58,648 nucleotides of DNA from an uncultured Eubacterium sp. (GTDB lineage: Bacteria; Bacillota; Clostridia; Lachnospirales; Lachnospiraceae), in assembly GCA_904420085.1 (NCBI GenBank), contig CAJFUA010000008.1:1-58648 (forward strand), written 5' to 3'. Both the position numbers and the translations under genes were made by a program. The notes under the pieces were generated by a model. That model saw nothing but the letters and a program-made list of their open reading frames with translations. It was not told the DNA's origin and did no database searches. Numbering within the stretch: the first letter of the stretch is position 1; every line of letters begins with the position of its first letter. Of the stretch, positions 8,725 through 17,571 are shown piece after piece.

Positions 8725-10320
8725 ATGAAAAGTTTTTTGAAAGAAATCGACAAGAAAATATATTTTGGCAGTGCTGCCATTGTGATTGTGATGGTACTGG
8801 GATTGATTTTTGTACCTGATTTTGTTCAAAAAGCGATTTATGCACTATTTCATATTGTGATTGACAAATTCGGCTGGCTGTATATTCTGGTCAGCGTGTT
8901 CTGTTTTGGATTGTTTTTCTACATCTATTTTGGAAAATACGGGAATATCAAGCTGGGAAGACCGGAGGAGAAACCAAGATTTTCAACCTTCAGCTGGGCG
9001 GCAATGATTTTCACCTCAGGAGCCGGTTCCAGCACGGTCATCTTAGGGTTTGCGGAACCTATTTATTACCTGAAAACCACTCCCTTTGGTGTGGAGAAAA
9101 TGTCTGATCAAGCCTATGAATATGCACATATGTATGGACAGTTCCATTGGGGATTTAGCGCATGGGCATTTTACATACCGGCAGTGGTGGCGATTTGTTA
9201 TATGCTGTATATCAGAAAATCCAAAGATGTCAAATTGTCAAATACGCTGACGCCGTTGCTGGGAAAACGATTTAAGCACAGTCTTTTTGGAAAACTGATG
9301 GACATTGTTGTGGTATTTGGAATTATCGCCTCCATAACCACTTCCTTAGGTCTGGCAGTGCCGGTTATGTCAAAACTGATATCCAATGTGTTTGGGATTG
9401 CGGATGCGACACCGCTTCGGATGGCGGTCTTTGCCATATGGTTTTTCATATTCGGCTGGAGTGTTTTCAGAGGATTGGATAAAGGAATCAAACAGTTGAC
9501 CAATGTAAATATGGTTATTATATTTGGTTTTTTACTGATAATTGCTTTATTAGTACCACTCTCAAAAATTTTTGAGATGGAAATAAACAGTGTCGGGCTT
9601 TATATCAGCCAGCTTCCCAGAATGATATTCTATACGGACCCTTTTGGCAGTCAGGAATTTGTTCATAATTGGACCATATTTTACTGGGGATGGTGGTTAT
9701 CCTTTTTGCCGATTATGGGAATGTTTATTGCCAAGGTTTCCAGAGGAAGAACTTTAAAACAGGTAATTTTGGGGCAAATGGTCTGGGGAAGTCTGGGATG
9801 TTGTACATTTCTGGGGCTGTCAGGAGGATACTCCCTGTATTTACAGAGAAACGGAATTGTCGATTTGGTTTCCATATTGGAGACAGAGGGGAATGCAGGT
9901 GTTGTTCTTGCAATTATGAAAACTCTTCCATGCAGCAAAATATTAATTGTTTTGCTTGTGATATTGTGCTTTGTATTTTTGGCAACGACCATTGATTCTA
10001 CTTCTTTGGTGTTGGGAAACGCTACATCTAAGGAACTGGATCCGGATAAAGACCCGCATTTGTACAACAGATTCAGTTGGGCAATCGCAATCTTTGTTTT
10101 GTCCATCGGTCTGACGGCAGTGGGTGGTCTTGATCTTGTACAGAAGTTTGCAATTGTACTGGGATTTCCGTTGATTTTTATTGTGATATTCATAACAATA
10201 TCCGCAATTAAAGCAATGAAAGAGGATTTTGGTTCAAAGAGTAAAGAAGAAATTATTGAGATATGTCAAAAATCCAATATAAAAGAAAAGAAAGGAAAGG
10301 ACGAAAAATATGGAAAGTAA
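8725..10320 (+). CDS. BCCT-family transporter
   Basis: A 531-residue, roughly 12-helix membrane protein with the betaine/carnitine/choline transporter signatures: FTSGAGSSTVILGFAEPIYY, FHWGFSAWAFY, and the Trp-rich WTIFYWGWWLSFLPIMGMF followed by KVSRGRT. Family members carry quaternary ammonium compounds, by Na+ symport or by substrate antiport as in CaiT. The usual glycine-rich GMGIG stretch is replaced by GAGSS, so the substrate may differ from betaine. It lies 18 bp after the dehydrogenase and its 3' end overlaps the MFS gene by 11 bp, so it belongs to the operon. Confidence 0.85.
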   Translation: MKSFLKEIDKKIYFGSAAIVIVMVLGLIFVPDFVQKAIYALFHIVIDKFGWLYILVSVFCFGLFFYIYFGKYGNIKLGRPEEKPRFSTFSWAAMIFTSGAGSSTVILGFAEPIYYLKTTPFGVEKMSDQAYEYAHMYGQFHWGFSAWAFYIPAVVAICYMLYIRKSKDVKLSNTLTPLLGKRFKHSLFGKLMDIVVVFGIIASITTSLGLAVPVMSKLISNVFGIADATPLRMAVFAIWFFIFGWSVFRGLDKGIKQLTNVNMVIIFGFLLIIALLVPLSKIFEMEINSVGLYISQLPRMIFYTDPFGSQEFVHNWTIFYWGWWLSFLPIMGMFIAKVSRGRTLKQVILGQMVWGSLGCCTFLGLSGGYSLYLQRNGIVDLVSILETEGNAGVVLAIMKTLPCSKILIVLLVILCFVFLATTIDSTSLVLGNATSKELDPDKDPHLYNRFSWAIAIFVLSIGLTAVGGLDLVQKFAIVLGFPLIFIVIFITISAIKAMKEDFGSKSKEEIIEICQKSNIKEKKGKDEKYGK

Positions 10321-11590
10321 AATTAAAAAGTATTTAACGTTAATTGTGTTAGGTCTGGCAGGAGGTTCAATATACATATTCCCTTATTTAAAGTATGTAT
10401 TTTATGATCCGCTAATTGAAGTGTTGGGTATTACAGATACACAGTCAGGACTGTTACTTACAATGTATGCCATAGGTTGTGTCATTTTGTATATACCGGG
10501 AGGTATTCTGGCGGACAAAATGAATCCGAAAAAGGCGCTGATTTTCTCTTTAGTGGTAGCCACGATTCTTACCGGAGTGTTTGCATGTATGATTGCATTA
10601 GGTCTGCCTGCCGGAGTATCCTATGGTATCTCCTTGGTTATCTGGTTATTAATGGCATTTGCATCAGGTTTTGTATTCTGGACAGCCCTCTTAAAGGCAA
10701 TAAGAATTATCGGTTCCGAGGAAGAGCAGGGTACCATGTATGGAATTTATTATGCAGCAAACGGTACGGCAGCAGCCAGTGTTGCGGCAATTAATTTGTG
10801 GGCATATAATGCAGGTGGCGGCGATGCCGATATGCAGGGCGGATTTTTCTGGGCTGTTGTATCTATGGCGATACCGACTTTAGTAGCGGCGATATTGATA
10901 GGTGTATTTTTAAATGGAAAATCTGACAAAGATCTTTCCACATCAGAAGAAGATAAGTTCCACTTTGCAGATGTATTTACCGTATTGAAAAATCCGGCAA
11001 TATGGGCAATTTCTATCGTAATGTTTTGCGTATATGGAGTATACAGTTGTACCTCATATTTCACACCGTATTTAACAGATATACTTTCGTTCTCAACCAC
11101 CACAGCAGGAATTTTCTCAATTATAAGACAGTACATAGTCATGCTGGTTGCAGCTCCACTGGGTGGAATTTTAGCAGACAAAGTATTTAAGTCAACACTT
11201 GGCTGGTTCCGATGTGGCGGTGCAATTCTTGCCATATCCATCATTCTTGTAATCATCGGAGGAACATTAGGATTTCCGACAATGCTGATTGCCATTTTAA
11301 CATTAATTCCGGGACTTTTTGCAATGTGCCTGTACGGCGTTATGTTCTCCTCACTTCACGAATTGAACATTCCGGTAAAAGTGGCAGGAACCGCCATTGG
11401 AATTGCTTCTATTGTAGGATATCTTCCGGACATGTTTTTGAATACAATCTTTGGAAATATGCTTGACAATACACCGGGAGCAGGCGGTTATATGCAGATA
11501 TTTACAACTTTGGCTGTTTTTTGTATTATAATAGTAGTAATTTGTTCTGTCTTATATGCAAAGTTTGTTAAGGTAAAAAAGAATAAATAA
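10310..11590 (+). CDS. MFS transporter
   Basis: A 426-residue, 12-helix major facilitator protein. The loop 2-3 motif GGILADKMNPKKA is present, repeated in degenerate form as GGILADKVF in the second half. The start lies inside the BCCT gene, indicating translational coupling. Having two secondary transporters of different families in one operon suggests one imports the substrate and the other exports an end product such as a hydroxy acid; which does which cannot be told. Subfamily is unclear, with YihN-like or organic-acid porters possible. Confidence 0.8.
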   Translation: MESKIKKYLTLIVLGLAGGSIYIFPYLKYVFYDPLIEVLGITDTQSGLLLTMYAIGCVILYIPGGILADKMNPKKALIFSLVVATILTGVFACMIALGLPAGVSYGISLVIWLLMAFASGFVFWTALLKAIRIIGSEEEQGTMYGIYYAANGTAAASVAAINLWAYNAGGGDADMQGGFFWAVVSMAIPTLVAAILIGVFLNGKSDKDLSTSEEDKFHFADVFTVLKNPAIWAISIVMFCVYGVYSCTSYFTPYLTDILSFSTTTAGIFSIIRQYIVMLVAAPLGGILADKVFKSTLGWFRCGGAILAISIILVIIGGTLGFPTMLIAILTLIPGLFAMCLYGVMFSSLHELNIPVKVAGTAIGIASIVGYLPDMFLNTIFGNMLDNTPGAGGYMQIFTTLAVFCIIIVVICSVLYAKFVKVKKNK

Positions 11591-11604
11591 TTATTAAAAT
11601 AGGA

Positions 11605-11640
11605 CCGGGACAACGGAAAAGCAGGTTGTCCCGGCATTGT
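11605..11640 (+). terminator. Hairpin between MFS and M20 genes
   Basis: CCGGGACAAC (11605-11614) and its exact complement (11625-11634) form a 10-bp stem, but the T run after it is weak (CATTGTTTC). It may attenuate or stabilise the mRNA rather than end the operon. Confidence 0.5.
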
Positions 11641-11657
11641 TTCAAGGGGTATCAAAT

Positions 11658-12833
11658 ATGAAAAAAATATTGGAAAAATACAGAGACAAAGGGCAGGAAA
11701 TTTTAGACTGGCTGAATGAACACCCGGAAGTGTCAGGCCAGGAGAAAAAGACCTGTGAATATTTAACAGGAATATTAAAAGACTATGGATACAGGATTAT
11801 TTCGCCGAGAGCCAGAATGAAATATTCTTTTTGTGCCATTCATCCGGAAAAGGAGAAGCAAAATCTTCCGAAAATAGCCGTTTTATGTGAATATGACGCC
11901 ATGGAAGGAGTGGGGCACGGATGTGGACACTCAGCCACCTGTGCAGCCAGTATTATCAGTGCATTGGCGCTCAATGATGCACAGGCTGATTTACCATTTC
12001 AGGTGGATATTGTGGGAACTCCCAATGAAGAAATCGGGGGAGGCAAAATCAAAATGATGGAGCATGGCGCTTTTAATGAATATGAATTTGCCATCGTTAC
12101 ACAGGCATATCCCACCAATGAACCGTGCTTTACAACGCTGGCATCCAATGACCTTCTCATAGATTTTTATGGAAAACAGGCTCATTCTTCTGTAAATCCG
12201 TGGGAAGGAATTAATGCATTAAACGGCGTTCAATTATTTTTTCATGCTTTAGATATGATGAGAATTACCTTACGGGAAGGGGATCAGGTACACGGAGTCA
12301 TCTTAGATGGCGGTAAAATTCCTAACGTGATACCTGAAAAAGCCACTGCTTATGTGTATTTGCGGGCGAAAACATTGAACCGGTTAATGGAATTAAAGCA
12401 GAAGGTCATCAATTGTGCAGAGGGCTGCGCCAAGGCGGTAGAAAACAGAGTCAACTATTCCCAGAGAAATCCGGACTATGCGGAAGTATTTGTGGGAAAA
12501 GAAAAAAATAAAATCGTATGTGATGTGTTAGAAGAATTGGGATTTCAATGGAACAGCACAAGTGTGGCACGGGGTTCCAGTGACATCGGAAATCTGGATG
12601 TACTGATTCCTGTCTTTAATCCTATGATATCCACGGGAGTGGAGGAGGTTCCTCTTTATTCCAGAGAATTTTCTGATTTGATGAAAACAGACGCCGGTAC
12701 ACGAGTTATGGTAAACGGCGCAAAGGTCATCATGAGAATTATTGAAAAACTTTCTGAGAACAAAGAATTAATTGATGCAGTAAAAAAGGAACACGCAGAT
12801 TACAGGTCAAGTAAAAATACGGAGAAACAGTGA
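11658..12833 (+). CDS. M20-family amidohydrolase (AbgB / PM20D2-like)
   Basis: A 391-residue zinc metallo-amidohydrolase. The metal and catalytic motifs are CEYDAMEGVGHGCGHSATCAA, TPNEEIGGGKIKMMEHGAF, and the dimerisation-domain QAHSSVNPWEG. This combination is typical of the M20D aminobenzoyl-glutamate/N-acyl-amino-acid/dipeptide hydrolases. ATG 11658 is chosen because AAGGGG lies 8 bp before it; the frame opens seven codons earlier. In the context of the aminotransferase and dehydrogenase upstream it may release a free amino acid from an imported conjugate. It has no signal peptide and so acts in the cytoplasm. Confidence 0.88.
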   Translation: MKKILEKYRDKGQEILDWLNEHPEVSGQEKKTCEYLTGILKDYGYRIISPRARMKYSFCAIHPEKEKQNLPKIAVLCEYDAMEGVGHGCGHSATCAASIISALALNDAQADLPFQVDIVGTPNEEIGGGKIKMMEHGAFNEYEFAIVTQAYPTNEPCFTTLASNDLLIDFYGKQAHSSVNPWEGINALNGVQLFFHALDMMRITLREGDQVHGVILDGGKIPNVIPEKATAYVYLRAKTLNRLMELKQKVINCAEGCAKAVENRVNYSQRNPDYAEVFVGKEKNKIVCDVLEELGFQWNSTSVARGSSDIGNLDVLIPVFNPMISTGVEEVPLYSREFSDLMKTDAGTRVMVNGAKVIMRIIEKLSENKELIDAVKKEHADYRSSKNTEKQ

Positions 12834-12961
12834 AATAAAATCATGAAATAAAAAGTAAATACAGAAAAAATAAATAGTAAAAAGTAAATACAGAGAAAAA
12901 TCTCTTGAAACAAAATGAGATTTTGGATAGAATAAAAATATCGTTTTTGGTTTATGAGGAG

Positions 12962-12994
12962 AAGCACATTTCCTAATGGGGAGATGTGCTTTTT
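12962..12994 (+). terminator. Terminator after the M20 gene
   Basis: AAGCACAT pairs with ATGTGCTT and is followed by TTTTTG; the top (TTCCTAATGGGGAG) closely matches the metK terminator at 6226-6258. It ends the amidohydrolase transcript just before the toxin-antitoxin promoter. Confidence 0.75.
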
Positions 12995-13008
12995 GTATGT
13001 AAAAACAG

Positions 13009-13037
13009 TTGACATTATGTCTGATACGACATATTAT
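13009..13037 (+). promoter_or_regulatory. Promoter and putative operator of the toxin-antitoxin operon
   Basis: TTGACA (13009-13014) and TATTAT (13032-13037) are spaced by 17 bp. The spacer contains an inverted repeat, ATGTC (13017-13021) and GACAT (13028-13032). A palindrome inside the promoter is what is expected for autorepression by the antitoxin or toxin-antitoxin complex. Confidence 0.65.
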
Positions 13038-13050
13038 GAAAGGAGAATCG

Positions 13051-13413
13051 ATGGAAAAGTTTACAGTAGATTTTTATTCTACAGAAAATGGAAAGCAGCC
13101 GGTAAAAGATTTTTTAATGTCCCTCAATCCCAAAATGATAGCAAAATTCTTAAAGATAACAGAATTGTTGGAAAATAATGGCGAAAAAGTAGGAATGCCA
13201 TATTCCAGAAATCTGGAAAAAGGTATATTTGAAATTAGAGTGATTAGTAATAATAATATCGTCAGAATTTTATATTTTTTTACGAAGAATAAGAAAATAA
13301 TATTGACAAATGGTTTTATTAAAAAAAGTCAGAAAACGCCGAAACAGGAAATTAAAAAAGCTCTATTATGTAAAAAAGATTATGAGAGGAGATGTAAGGA
13401 TGAATCATTTTGA
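13051..13413 (+). CDS. higB: HigB/RelE-type toxin (Gp49-like)
   Basis: A 120-residue protein of the phage-derived Gp49-like/HigB toxin family: FYSTENGKQPVKDFLMSL at the N-terminus, a central LEKGIFEIRV, RILYFF, and the LTNGFIKKSQKTPKQEI block near the C-terminus. Such toxins are ribosome-dependent mRNA endonucleases with RelE fold. The AAGGAG site directs ATG 13051. The antitoxin gene overlaps its 3' end by 14 bp. Toxin-before-antitoxin order is typical of higBA. Confidence 0.88.
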   Translation: MEKFTVDFYSTENGKQPVKDFLMSLNPKMIAKFLKITELLENNGEKVGMPYSRNLEKGIFEIRVISNNNIVRILYFFTKNKKIILTNGFIKKSQKTPKQEIKKALLCKKDYERRCKDESF

Positions 13414-13684
13414 AAAATTTAAAAGAGAGATGCTTGAAAATCCTAAAATAAAAGAGGAATATGATGCACTGGAGCCGGAATTTAATATTATCCAGGCAAT
13501 GATTGACACTAGAAAGAAACAGAACCTTACGCAAAAGGAATTGTCCCGGAGAACGGGGATTACACAGGCAGATATCAGCAGAATCGAAAACGGGACAAGA
13601 AATCCCAGCTTAGATATGTTAAAAAGATTGGCCAAGGGAATGGGGATGCGACTAAAGTTGGAACTTATACCGGATAAAAAATGA
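13400..13684 (+). CDS. higA: HigA-type antitoxin (Xre HTH)
   Basis: A 94-residue protein with a single Xre/Cro helix-turn-helix at about residues 40-90 (LTQKELSRRTGITQADISRIE). It should bind the toxin and repress the shared promoter. The frame is open upstream, but ATG 13400 has a TAAGGA site and gives the normal length; the upstream part lies inside the toxin gene. Confidence 0.88.
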   Translation: MNHFEKFKREMLENPKIKEEYDALEPEFNIIQAMIDTRKKQNLTQKELSRRTGITQADISRIENGTRNPSLDMLKRLAKGMGMRLKLELIPDKK

Positions 13685-13691
13685 TTGGGCT

Positions 13692-14528
13692 TTATTTCCC
13701 AATCATTTTTAATAAATACGGTATTTCTACTTCAAAGTTCACAGCGTAATCCACAGCGTCAGGGTCATTGTATGTATTCCGTATGCAGGCGCAGGTATAG
13801 TCTGCGGCGATTTTTAAAGAATCATACACGGAAAAGTCATTCATTAATGCCCCGGTAAAGGTGCTGGCAAACACATCTCCGGTGCCGTGGGATTTCATAG
13901 GGATTTCTTCTGTGTCATAGCAGAAGAAGTTTTTTGATTTCACGTCATATCCCATAAATCCGAAACGATTGTCTCCCAGTTTTACACCCGTAATGACAAC
14001 TGTTTTGGCACCCAGTGTTCCAAGCTCCAGAAGCAGCGCTTTTATCTGGTCCATGTCTGCGTCTTCTCCCACATATTCTTTATTTAGCATGAAACATGCT
14101 TCGGAAATGTTAGGCAGTATAATATCCGCTTCCCCACAGAGTTTTGCCATCTCCAAGGCAAAATCCGGAGAAAATCCGGCATACATCTTTCCGTTATCTG
14201 CCATTGCCGGATCCGCCACAATATAATTATGCTCATTTCTAAATGTATGAAAATAATCTGACACAATCTGTACCTGCTCTTTGGAACCCAGATAGCCGGT
14301 ATAGATGGCGTCAAAAGCAAATCCTTCCTTCACCCAGTGATTTTTGATACCTTCCATATCTTCCGTCAAATCCCGAAAAGTAAAATTGCTGAACATGGTG
14401 TGGGTAGACAACACCGCAGTAGGTACGATGGCTGTCTCAGCACCCATGGCAGAAATAATCGGTAATGCTACTGTCAGGGAGCATTTTCCCAGACATGAAA
14501 TATCCTGAATCGTTAAAACTCTTTTCAT
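13692..14528 (-). CDS. pdxK: Pyridoxine/pyridoxamine kinase
   Basis: A 278-residue ribokinase-superfamily enzyme that phosphorylates B6 vitamers with ATP. Typical PdxK/PdxY sequence is seen throughout: QDISCLGKCSLTVALPIISAMG at the start, PTAVLSTHT, GYLGS, ADPAMAD and the anion-hole/catalytic HGTGDVFAS near residue 217. It converges on the toxin-antitoxin operon with only a few bases between, and is divergent from a MocR-type regulator, the classical pdxR arrangement. Confidence 0.93.
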   Translation of the reverse strand: MKRVLTIQDISCLGKCSLTVALPIISAMGAETAIVPTAVLSTHTMFSNFTFRDLTEDMEGIKNHWVKEGFAFDAIYTGYLGSKEQVQIVSDYFHTFRNEHNYIVADPAMADNGKMYAGFSPDFALEMAKLCGEADIILPNISEACFMLNKEYVGEDADMDQIKALLLELGTLGAKTVVITGVKLGDNRFGFMGYDVKSKNFFCYDTEEIPMKSHGTGDVFASTFTGALMNDFSVYDSLKIAADYTCACIRNTYNDPDAVDYAVNFEVEIPYLLKMIGK

Positions 14529-14551
14529 AACAGACTCCTATCAAATTTTTT

Positions 14552-14630
14552 ATTGTAAAATGCCGGAGATTTCAGTTTTTTATTCCATATGAAATGACCA
14601 TTTTACAATGCCGGTAAAATAAAGTATAAT
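14552..14630 (+). promoter_or_regulatory. pdxK-pdxR intergenic control region with inverted repeat
   Basis: ATTGTAAAAT (14552-14561) and ATTTTACAAT (14600-14609) are exact reverse complements, and each is followed directly by GCCGG. The right copy contains TTTACA (14602-14607), which sits 17 bp before TATAAT (14625-14630), a good promoter for the regulator. A protein bound at the repeats would cover this -35 and could activate the divergent kinase gene, which lacks an obvious consensus promoter. Confidence 0.6.
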
Positions 14631-14692
14631 CCTTTTATGGTATTGTTGATATTGCCATAATGAGAAAAAAATATAATACCAGAGGAAATCTT

Positions 14693-16105
14693 ATGCTTAC
14701 TTATAATTTTGAAAAAAGAGGGAAACAATCTCTTTATGAATATTTATATTACTGCATCCGGGAAGACATTTTATCGGGAAAGATTAAGGCAGGAGAAAAA
14801 CTTCCGTCGAAACGGGAGATGGCAAAGAACCACGACATCAGTGTGATTACAGTAGAAAATGCCTATGCGCAGCTGATTGTGGAGGGATATATTTATACCC
14901 GGGAGAAGAAAGGATATTTTGTCAGTGAGATTGTCAGGCAGTATATGCATTCCGATTCCACGCGTACAGACAAAAGGACAGAGAACAAAAAAAAGAACAA
15001 ATTTACGGAAGAAAAAAAACAATGGCTGGTAGATTTTAACTCAAATCATATTATGTACGACAGTTTTCCCTTTGCCACATGGTCCAGAATCATGCGGCAG
15101 ACACTGCTGGATAAAGAAAATTCTTTTCTGGTAAGTCCTGCGCCCCATGGAGTGAAAGAATTGCGGGAAGCCATTGCCAGACATCTGTCCCATTTCCGTG
15201 GAATGGAAATTGATGCCGACAATATTATTGTGGGCGCCGGAACCGAGTATCTGTACAGTATTATTGTGCAGCTACTGGGAAAGGATCAGGTGATTGCAGT
15301 GGAGGATCCGGGATATCAGAAAATCAGCAGAATTTATGAGAGCAACGGAGTAAAATGCCTCCATCTGCCCATTGACCAATCGGGGATTCAGACAAAAGCA
15401 TTGTCAGGGAAAAAAATAGATGCAGTACACATTTCACCCTCCCATCATTTTCCTACCGGCAGGGTCATGCCCGTTTCCAGAAGACAGCATTTAATCCGTT
15501 GGGCAGAGGAAAATCGGGGCTTTATTATTGAAGATGATTACGACAGTGAATTTCGCTTTTCGGGGCGGCCGATTCCTGCCATGGCGGGAATGGACAGCAC
15601 CCGTGTCATCTACATGAATACATTTTCCAAAACGCTGGCTCCTTCCATTCGTATCGCTTATATGGTACTGCCGGATGAACTGATGGAGAGATATCATGAA
15701 AAACTGAATTTTTATTCTGGAACAGTGTCCAGTTTCGAACAGTATACTTTGGCAAAGTTTATTTCGGACGGATATTATGAGCGGCATATCAACCGTATGA
15801 GAAATTATTACCGTGATTACCGAAATACGATTATTGATGCCATTTGGCAGTCTCCGATTCATTCAAAAGTGACCATTGAGGAGGAAAATGCCGGTCTTCA
15901 TTTCATATTGGGAATCAATAAAAAAACGGATGACGAAAAATTTAAGCAAATTTTAAGGCAAAATCATATCAATATTTCCAGTGTGTCCGATTACTGTTAT
16001 AATGATTTGGAAGAGTTTCATCACAAATTTATTATTAATTACTCGGCAGTGACAAAGGAAAACCTGACAAAGGCATTGGAAATTATGAACAATGCGCTGG
16101 AATAA
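14693..16105 (+). CDS. pdxR: MocR-family regulator (GntR HTH plus aminotransferase domain), PdxR-like
   Basis: A 470-residue chimera: GntR winged helix at about residues 10-80 (GEKLPSKREMAKNHDISVITV) and a fold-type I aminotransferase domain from about 110 to the end, with EDPGYQ, EDDYDSEFRF and the PLP-Lys motif NTFSKTLAPSIR. MocR proteins sense PLP through the aminotransferase domain. Divergence from pdxK supports a PdxR role: control of vitamin B6 salvage and its own gene. ATG 14693 is chosen over one 11 codons upstream because AGAGGAAATC lies directly before it. Confidence 0.88.
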   Translation: MLTYNFEKRGKQSLYEYLYYCIREDILSGKIKAGEKLPSKREMAKNHDISVITVENAYAQLIVEGYIYTREKKGYFVSEIVRQYMHSDSTRTDKRTENKKKNKFTEEKKQWLVDFNSNHIMYDSFPFATWSRIMRQTLLDKENSFLVSPAPHGVKELREAIARHLSHFRGMEIDADNIIVGAGTEYLYSIIVQLLGKDQVIAVEDPGYQKISRIYESNGVKCLHLPIDQSGIQTKALSGKKIDAVHISPSHHFPTGRVMPVSRRQHLIRWAEENRGFIIEDDYDSEFRFSGRPIPAMAGMDSTRVIYMNTFSKTLAPSIRIAYMVLPDELMERYHEKLNFYSGTVSSFEQYTLAKFISDGYYERHINRMRNYYRDYRNTIIDAIWQSPIHSKVTIEEENAGLHFILGINKKTDDEKFKQILRQNHINISSVSDYCYNDLEEFHHKFIINYSAVTKENLTKALEIMNNALE

Positions 16106-16145
16106 AAGCGTAAAAATAAAATGAGAGACAGGCAGGAATAAAAAA

Positions 16146-17516
16146 TTGAACAGATATCATGGAATGAAACAATTTAAAATCGACATACCAAAACCGGTAA
16201 AAATAATCATCAGTCTGTTGGAGCAGAATGGTCATGAAGCATTTGCGGTAGGCGGATGTGTGCGGGATACCATACTGGGTCGGGAGCCTCAGGATTGGGA
16301 TATTACCACCTCGGCGCTTCCGGAGCAGATTAAGGATATTTTTCACAGAACCATTGATACGGGCATACAGCATGGTACGGTCACGGTGCTGATGCAGCGG
16401 CAGGGATTTGAAGTGACCACATATCGGATTGACGGGGAATATCAGGACAGCCGTCATCCGAAAAGCGTGTCTTTTACCTCCAATCTGATTGAAGATTTAA
16501 AACGGAGAGATTTTACCATTAACGCCATGGCATATAATCCTTCTGTGGGGCTGGTGGATGCCTTCGACGGCATGGGAGACATGGAAAAGAAAGTGATAAA
16601 ATGTGTGGGAGAAGCGGCGGAACGGTTTGGAGAGGATGCCCTTCGCATTCTTCGGGCAGTGCGGTTTTCCGCCCAGTTGGGATTTGACATTGAAACCCGG
16701 ACCATGAAAGCCATCAGAAAATTGGCTCCCACACTTGAGAATATCAGTGCAGAGCGTATCCGTGTGGAACTTGAAAAACTGATTACTTCCAGTCATCCGG
16801 AGAAACTGATGACAGCCTATGAAGCGGGCATTACAAAAGTGGTGCTTCCGGAGTTTGATAAAATGATGGAATGTCCTCAGAATACACCCTATCACATGTA
16901 CAATGTGGGCGAACATACCATTAAGGTAATGGAACATGTTCCTGCCACAAAGGAGATGCGGTGGGCGGCATTACTGCATGATGTGGGAAAACCATATTCA
17001 ATCACATACGACAAAAAAAATCCGGAAAGAATGCATTTTTACGGTCATGCGGGGAAAGGGGCTGAGATGACGCCATCTATTCTCAGAAGATTAAAATTGG
17101 ACAATAAGACCATTAAAGTGGTAACAAGGTTAGTGGAATGTCATGATGACCGCCCTGCATCCAAAGGGATGACTTCTGAAAATATCAGAAAAAGTGTGCA
17201 TAAAATCGGAAAGGATATTTATGAGCAGTATCTGCAGCTGGTATATGCGGATTTTCAGGGGAAAAGCGAATATGGAAAAAACAAAGGCTATGACGGCTTT
17301 CTGTATGAAAAAGAGCAGTTCCGGTATATTTTGGAACACCATATCTGTACTGACAAGTCGGAGCTGGACATTTCGGGAAAAGATCTGATTCAGGCAGGAT
17401 GCCCTACCGGTTCCATTATCGGTGATATCTTAAAAGAACTGTTACAGCGGGTACTGGAGAATCCGGAATTAAACCATAAGGAAACTCTGCTGGACATTGC
17501 AAAGACCATGTTCTAA
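16146..17516 (+). CDS. cca: CCA-adding enzyme (tRNA nucleotidyltransferase) with HD domain
   Basis: A 456-residue class II nucleotidyltransferase that builds or repairs the 3' CCA of tRNAs. Motifs in order: GGCVRDTILGREPQDWDI with the two catalytic Asp (about residues 37-54), the RRDFTINAMAY block, ALRILRAVRFSAQLGF, and a C-terminal HD domain with LLHDVGKP and later ECHDDRP. The start is probably TTG 16146 after AGGCAGGA; ATG 16164 is an alternative without a clear ribosome site. Confidence 0.93.
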   Translation: MNRYHGMKQFKIDIPKPVKIIISLLEQNGHEAFAVGGCVRDTILGREPQDWDITTSALPEQIKDIFHRTIDTGIQHGTVTVLMQRQGFEVTTYRIDGEYQDSRHPKSVSFTSNLIEDLKRRDFTINAMAYNPSVGLVDAFDGMGDMEKKVIKCVGEAAERFGEDALRILRAVRFSAQLGFDIETRTMKAIRKLAPTLENISAERIRVELEKLITSSHPEKLMTAYEAGITKVVLPEFDKMMECPQNTPYHMYNVGEHTIKVMEHVPATKEMRWAALLHDVGKPYSITYDKKNPERMHFYGHAGKGAEMTPSILRRLKLDNKTIKVVTRLVECHDDRPASKGMTSENIRKSVHKIGKDIYEQYLQLVYADFQGKSEYGKNKGYDGFLYEKEQFRYILEHHICTDKSELDISGKDLIQAGCPTGSIIGDILKELLQRVLENPELNHKETLLDIAKTMF

Positions 17517-17571
17517 TCCCGACATTTCCTTCATATTTTAGAATAATGCAGAGAAGATATGGAGGGGAAAA

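Noticed and set aside
9681-10193. 170-residue open frame on the minus strand inside the BCCT gene
   Set aside because: It is a shadow of the membrane-protein coding strand; no ribosome site and no family resemblance.
13310-13399. N-terminal extension of the HigA antitoxin
   Set aside because: It lies inside the toxin gene in another frame; ATG 13400 has a ribosome site and gives family length.
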